The notes under the pieces are model-generated. The model searched no databases. It saw only the letters and a program-made list of their open reading frames with translations, and was not told where the DNA came from. This document shows, piece after piece, positions 6,454-9,645 of a stretch of DNA of 9,645 nucleotides; position 1 is the stretch's first letter, and each line of letters opens with the position of its first letter. A program made the translations under genes and the position numbers. Source of the stretch: Pedobacter schmidteae (lineage in GTDB: Bacteria > Bacteroidota > Bacteroidia > Sphingobacteriales > Sphingobacteriaceae); the NCBI GenBank assembly GCA_945906015.1, contig CAMDQV010000060.1, forward strand, positions 1-9,645. Reading direction: 5' to 3'.

Positions 6454-7293
6454 ATGGCTAAGCAGTTCATTAATTTTAATGGAAGTATTATTTCATCTGA
6501 TCATCAGATCTTTCCTATTAGTAACCGTGGTTTTAGGTATGGTGACGGGCTTTTTGAATCGATGAGGTATATGAACGGAAAATTGAAGTTTCCAGATCTT
6601 CATATTGACAGGGTACTAAAGGGAATGAAAGTTCTTAAATTAGAGAATAGCTTTTATCTAGATTCATGGTTATTGCGAGAGAAAGTTGATGAGCTTGCAC
6701 GAAGAAACAAAATCGGACCTAATGCAAGATTTAGACTAACTGTTTTTCGCGATTCAGGTGGTTTATATAGTCCAGATTCAAATAAAATGGCCTACGTACT
6801 GGAGAGCCAAAGCCTAGATGAGAGTCAGTATACATTCAATAATAAAGGACTTATTATCGATGTATATGATGAATTGACCAAACCAATTAATATACTTTCC
6901 AACCTTAAAACTTGTAATTCTCTGATCTATGTTCTTGCAGGTATTTTTAAAAATCAGTATAAATTGGATGAAGCAATGATTTTAAATCAACATGGATTTT
7001 TGTGTGAGTCAATTAGTAGTAATGTATTTGTGGTCTATGACAGAAAGTTATATACTCCATCTTTAAATGAAGGTTGTATAGGAGGTGTGATGAGGCAGGT
7101 AGTGATGCGTTTAGCAAAAGAGAATGGGATAGAGCTGGTTGAAGCACAAGTAAATCCTGATATATTAAATGAAGCAGATGAGGTTTTTATCACCAATGCA
7201 GCAAAAGGTATTCAATGGGTTATGGGATATAATAGCAAACGATATTTTAATGAAATGTCAAAATTTCTGAGTGAAAAATTGAATCTGCTTTAA
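6454..7293 (+). CDS. Class IV PLP aminotransferase (PabC/D-amino acid/branched-chain superfamily)
   Basis: A 279-residue fold-type IV PLP enzyme. Family features in order: NRGFRYGDGLFES (24-36), the phosphate-binding arginine in HIDRV (Arg53), the Schiff-base lysine in LKTCNSL (Lys152), the pyridine-N-binding glutamate in CESISSNVF (Glu185), and ITNAAKGIQWV (246-256). The length suits 4-amino-4-deoxychorismate lyase or D-amino acid transaminase more than long branched-chain aminotransferases, but no pabA/pabB or branched-chain genes are nearby to decide, so I give no gene symbol. It starts 2 bp after the RluD stop, probably translated by re-initiation because no Shine-Dalgarno is seen. It ends 8 bp from the convergent fmt stop, leaving no room for a private terminator. 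Confidence 0.88.
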   Translation: MAKQFINFNGSIISSDHQIFPISNRGFRYGDGLFESMRYMNGKLKFPDLHIDRVLKGMKVLKLENSFYLDSWLLREKVDELARRNKIGPNARFRLTVFRDSGGLYSPDSNKMAYVLESQSLDESQYTFNNKGLIIDVYDELTKPINILSNLKTCNSLIYVLAGIFKNQYKLDEAMILNQHGFLCESISSNVFVVYDRKLYTPSLNEGCIGGVMRQVVMRLAKENGIELVEAQVNPDILNEADEVFITNAAKGIQWVMGYNSKRYFNEMSKFLSEKLNLL

Positions 7294-7301
7294 AAATTCT
7301 A

Positions 7302-8216
7302 TTACAGGCGTATACCTCTTAAAAATTCATCGGTTTTCATTTTCTTTTTACCTTCCAATTGCAATTCTTGAATAGAAATAAAGCCATCGGCACAGGCAAA
7401 TTGCAGAGTTGCTTTATGATCAGTTTGAAAACTTCCTGGTTCTAATGCATGTTTTGAATAGTCTACTTTGGCTTGGAAGATCTTCAATGTTTTTCCCTGG
7501 AAAAGACAAAAAGCGGCAGGATAGGGGCTAAGTCCTCTAATATGGTTATATATAGTCATAGCCGGTTGATTCCAGTTGATCTGACAATCTTCCCTGAAAA
7601 TTTTAGGAGCTGATTTTAAAGTCTCTCCTTTTTTAATATCCTGTGGAATTTCTTTATAATTGCTTGATTCAATTGCTTTTACTGTTTTTACAAGGAGCTT
7701 GGCACCAACAGTCATTAATTTATCATGTAAATCAGTAGCCGTATCTTTTTCCTCGATATTTACCTTCTCCGAAAATAAGATATCGCCAGTATCAATCTCT
7801 TGCTTTAGTAAAAATGTACTTACTCCGCTTTCTTTTTCACCATTAATTATTGCCCAGTTTATGGGTGCAGCACCCCTGTATTGTGGGAGTAAAGATCCAT
7901 GAAGGTTTATAGTGCCCTTTGCAGGCATATTCCATACTATTTCAGGTAACATTCTAAAGGCAACTACAACCTGAAGATCTGCATGTAATGATCGTAATTC
8001 TTGGATGAATTCAGGATCCTTTAATTTAACAGGCTGGAGTATTTTTAGTCCCTTTTCTACTGCAAATTGCTTTACTGCAGACTCATTGATCTTTTGACCT
8101 CTGCCTGCTGGTTTATCAGGAGCTGTTATGACTCCAACTAGGTCAAAGCCTGCTTCTAATAATGCATTCAGAGATGCTACAGCAAAATCGGGGGTACCCA
8201 TGAATACTATTTTCAT
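7302..8216 (-). CDS. fmt: Methionyl-tRNA formyltransferase
   Basis: A 304-residue enzyme that formylates initiator Met-tRNA using 10-formyl-tetrahydrofolate, in the cytoplasm. It starts with the standard MKIVFMGTPDFA, which fixes the start at 8216. The formyltransferase domain covers about 1-180, with catalytic Asn104, His106 and Asp142 in NLHGSLLPQYRGAAPIN and LKQEIDTGDIL. The C-terminal OB-like tRNA-binding domain follows from about 205, ending KKKMKTDEFLRGIRL. Length is normal. Its leader is odd: the 7-bp repeat array begins two bases upstream of the ATG, so there is no ribosome-binding site and no recognisable promoter. Expression therefore probably depends on read-through from namZ or on an unusual promoter. 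It is convergent with the class IV aminotransferase gene. Confidence 0.96.
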   Translation of the reverse strand: MKIVFMGTPDFAVASLNALLEAGFDLVGVITAPDKPAGRGQKINESAVKQFAVEKGLKILQPVKLKDPEFIQELRSLHADLQVVVAFRMLPEIVWNMPAKGTINLHGSLLPQYRGAAPINWAIINGEKESGVSTFLLKQEIDTGDILFSEKVNIEEKDTATDLHDKLMTVGAKLLVKTVKAIESSNYKEIPQDIKKGETLKSAPKIFREDCQINWNQPAMTIYNHIRGLSPYPAAFCLFQGKTLKIFQAKVDYSKHALEPGSFQTDHKATLQFACADGFISIQELQLEGKKKMKTDEFLRGIRL

Positions 8217-8218
8217 AT

Positions 8219-8330
8219 TGAGATGTTAGATGTGAGATATGAGATGTTAGATATGAGATGTTAGATATGAGATGTGAGATCTGAAATGTGAGATCTGAGG
8301 ACTGAGGTATGAGGATTGAGGATTGAAGAT
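8219..8330 (+). repeat. Tandem heptanucleotide array, 16 units in perfect register
   Basis: Reading from 8219 in sevens gives TGAGATG, TTAGATG, TGAGATA, TGAGATG, TTAGATA, TGAGATG, TTAGATA, TGAGATG, TGAGATC, TGAAATG, TGAGATC, TGAGGAC, TGAGGTA, TGAGGAT, TGAGGAT and TGAAGAT, with no insertion or deletion. Variation is by substitution, drifting from TGAGATN to TGAGGNN. There is also a local 14-bp higher-order period alternating TGAGATG and TTAGATA (8240-8267). The array lies in the namZ-fmt gap and ends two bases before the fmt start codon. It encodes no plausible protein. Confidence 0.92.
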
Positions 8331-8344
8331 CCGATTACTATCGG
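8331..8344. repeat. Small inverted repeat interrupting the heptamer array
   Basis: CCGAT (8331-8335) and ATCGG (8340-8344) are exact reverse complements around a TACT loop. It separates the 16-unit array from the next block and, with one extra base, shifts the heptamer register by 1. Confidence 0.6.
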
Positions 8345-8345
8345 G

Positions 8346-8373
8346 TGAGGTATGAGGTACGATGTATGAGGAT
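8346..8373 (+). repeat. Second heptamer block, 4 units, same orientation
   Basis: TGAGGTA, TGAGGTA, CGATGTA and TGAGGAT follow in register from 8346. They resemble the late units of the first array (TGAGGTA, TGAGGAT), so this looks like the same repeat resumed after the CCGAT/ATCGG insert. Confidence 0.7.
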
Positions 8374-8378
8374 GATTT

Positions 8379-8422
8379 CCGACCTCCGACTTCATACTTC
8401 CTACTTCCGACCTCATACTTCC
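8379..8422 (-). repeat. Third heptamer block, 6 units, inverted orientation
   Basis: Read on the - strand from 8422, the units are GGAAGTA, TGAGGTC, GGAAGTA, GGAAGTA, TGAAGTC and GGAGGTC. This is the same heptamer family turned around. Bases 8402-8422 can pair with 8346-8366 (16 Watson-Crick pairs and one G-T of 21), making an imperfect hairpin with a 35-base loop. The block ends 4 bp from the namZ stop codon, so it lies at the 3' end of the namZ message and could serve as a structured end or stabiliser. Confidence 0.7.
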
Positions 8423-8426
8423 TTTT

Positions 8427-9645
8427 CTATTGATAAAGTAAATACTTTTTCCTCATTAACTTATATTGTGATAGACCGGGTTCCCAGCTTTGGCGGATTT
8501 CTTCTTCGGATTTTCCTGCAATGATCTGCTGTTTCAGGTCATATGTACCTCCAAGTTTGTCGAAATTGCCCATTTGGTTACTCTGCTTAAAGTCAAAAAA
8601 TTTATCTTTATATGGGTATGCATTATACAATTCGATTAACCAGCTCAAATTAATTTTCCCTTCTTTGCGGATCTTATTGGTGTTATATTGGCGTAAATCT
8701 ATCCCATAGCATTCTTTATTCATATGTAAGGGGGTTTCGCTCATGCCTTTAATCCCTTTAGGAACAAACGAAAATTTGTAGTTCCCTTTTAGGTCAGGAT
8801 TTCCCAGAATTGTGAATGGAAAATAGGTGCCGCGGCCCTGGCTGATAATAGTTCCTTCAAATAAACAAAGAGATGGATACAGTAAAATAGACTGTGCAGT
8901 ATTCAAGTTAGGTGATGGCTTAACCGGTAATACATAAGGCATTTTATGATTATAATTGGCATTCTTGATCACCTTAATTTTGCACTTTACCTTATTTGCA
9001 AGCCATTCTTGGCCATTTAGCATCTGAGCATATTCAGCAATGGTAAGCCCGTGTGTAATAGGAATAGGGTTAATTCCGATCCCTGACTTCAATTTCGGGT
9101 CTAGAATGGGCCCGTCAACATAAAAACCATTTGGGTTTGGACGATCTAGGATAAGTAATTCTTTATTATGGTCTGCGCAAGCTTCCATAACATGTTGAAG
9201 TGTGTTTATATAGGTATAAAACCTCACCCCAACATCTTGGATGTCATAAATCATCAGATCTATATCTGCAAGATCTTCTTTGGTTGGTTTAGTATGTTTA
9301 CCGTATAATGATATTGCCGGTATGCCGGTTTTTATATCAAAGCTATCATCTACATGAATTCCTGCACTTGCATCACCGCGAAAACCATGTTCAGGGCCAA
9401 ATATTTTAACTATTTTAACACCCAGAGCTAATAAACTATCTACAACTGTAGTGCTTCCAATAACAGAAGTCGGATTAACAACCATTCCTATGCGTTTTCC
9501 TTTCAGATACGGAAGGTAAAGTTCTGTTTGTTCTGCTCCGGTACGTAGTTTGCCACGAACTTTGTCAATGCTTTCAATGTTAATATTTCTGGGGTCAGGA
9601 ACCGGATTTCTTGCAGTTTGTATCTGCTGCGCGGATGATCTAAAG
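8427..9645 (-). CDS. namZ: Exo-beta-N-acetylmuramidase NamZ (DUF1343, GH171), 5' end outside window
   Basis: The frame is open from the TAG at 8427-8429 to the window edge, giving 405 visible residues. The ATG at 9485 is internal: the 53 codons upstream read on through RTGAEQTELYLPYLKGKRIG into MVVNPTSVIG, the expected N-terminal strand of the family. Typically only a signal peptide should be missing. Conserved DUF1343 elements are FGPEHGFRG (about 9401-9375), YGKHTKP, YDIQDVGVRFYTYI, LDRPNPNG, PSPNLNTAQSILLYPSLCLFEGT and the closing SWEPGLSQYKLMRKKYLLY. Characterised members release N-acetylmuramic acid from the non-reducing end of peptidoglycan fragments, probably in the periplasm for recycling. 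No other MurNAc-recycling gene is visible. It is followed by the heptamer array and fmt. Confidence 0.9.
   Translation of the reverse strand, partial: FRSSAQQIQTARNPVPDPRNINIESIDKVRGKLRTGAEQTELYLPYLKGKRIGMVVNPTSVIGSTTVVDSLLALGVKIVKIFGPEHGFRGDASAGIHVDDSFDIKTGIPAISLYGKHTKPTKEDLADIDLMIYDIQDVGVRFYTYINTLQHVMEACADHNKELLILDRPNPNGFYVDGPILDPKLKSGIGINPIPITHGLTIAEYAQMLNGQEWLANKVKCKIKVIKNANYNHKMPYVLPVKPSPNLNTAQSILLYPSLCLFEGTIISQGRGTYFPFTILGNPDLKGNYKFSFVPKGIKGMSETPLHMNKECYGIDLRQYNTNKIRKEGKINLSWLIELYNAYPYKDKFFDFKQSNQMGNFDKLGGTYDLKQQIIAGKSEEEIRQSWEPGLSQYKLMRKKYLLYQ

Noticed and set aside
7660..7902. + strand open frame opposite fmt
   Set aside because: Antisense shadow of the conserved formyltransferase domain.
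8219..8422. CRISPR-like array
   Set aside because: The units are contiguous 7-mers without spacers, and no cas genes are present.
8521..8709. + strand open frame opposite namZ
   Set aside because: Antisense shadow of the conserved C-terminal region of NamZ.
1..9645. Novel defence or mobile system
   Set aside because: All ten genes have recognisable housekeeping, metabolic or envelope-type families. No transposase, integrase, nuclease, toxin-antitoxin pair, tRNA attachment site or terminal inverted repeats were seen.

Overview
The window looks like ordinary chromosomal DNA from a member of the Bacteroidota, most likely the Sphingobacteriaceae (a Pedobacter- or Mucilaginibacter-like organism). 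The reasons are the AT-rich composition, the scarcity of Shine-Dalgarno sequences, Bacteroidota-type promoter matches (TAnnTTTG), a signal peptide ending in AFSQ, and a gene set typical of the phylum (DUF4294, DUF6588-like protein, BshB1, lysine 6-transaminase, NamZ). The genus is an inference from recognition, not from a search.

Layout. (1) Bases 1-1626, + strand: a tightly packed unit of DUF4294 (5' end outside the window), a glutathione peroxidase and the bacillithiol deacetylase BshB1. Both junctions are 4-bp ATGA overlaps, so this reads as one translationally coupled operon with a thiol/peroxide theme. (2) 1677-3008, - strand: lysine 6-transaminase, converging on the first operon, with its own good promoter match at 3026-3057. 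(3) 3201-5212, - strand: an exported DUF6588-like membrane-associated protein followed 44 bp later by a PLP enzyme of the ACC deaminase/D-cysteine desulfhydrase family. The unit is closed by a strong palindromic terminator at 3084-3118. (4) 5432-7293, + strand: an RluD-type pseudouridine synthase and a class IV aminotransferase separated by 2 bp. They converge with only 8 bp to spare on (5) 7302-9645, - strand: fmt, preceded by namZ (DUF1343), whose 5' end runs off the window.

The most unusual object is the intergenic region between namZ and fmt (8217-8426). Almost all of it is made of degenerate 7-bp repeats: sixteen in unbroken register (TGAGATN-like), a small CCGAT/ATCGG hairpin, four more in the same orientation, then six in the opposite orientation. 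The array stops 2 bp short of the fmt start codon and 4 bp short of the namZ stop. I found no defence system, mobile element, CRISPR array, rRNA or tRNA. Apart from the heptamer array, most of the remaining interest lies in corrected gene starts, a probable substrate reassignment (D-cysteine-type rather than ACC deaminase), and candidate control sites. No gene-free stretch exceeds 300 bp.
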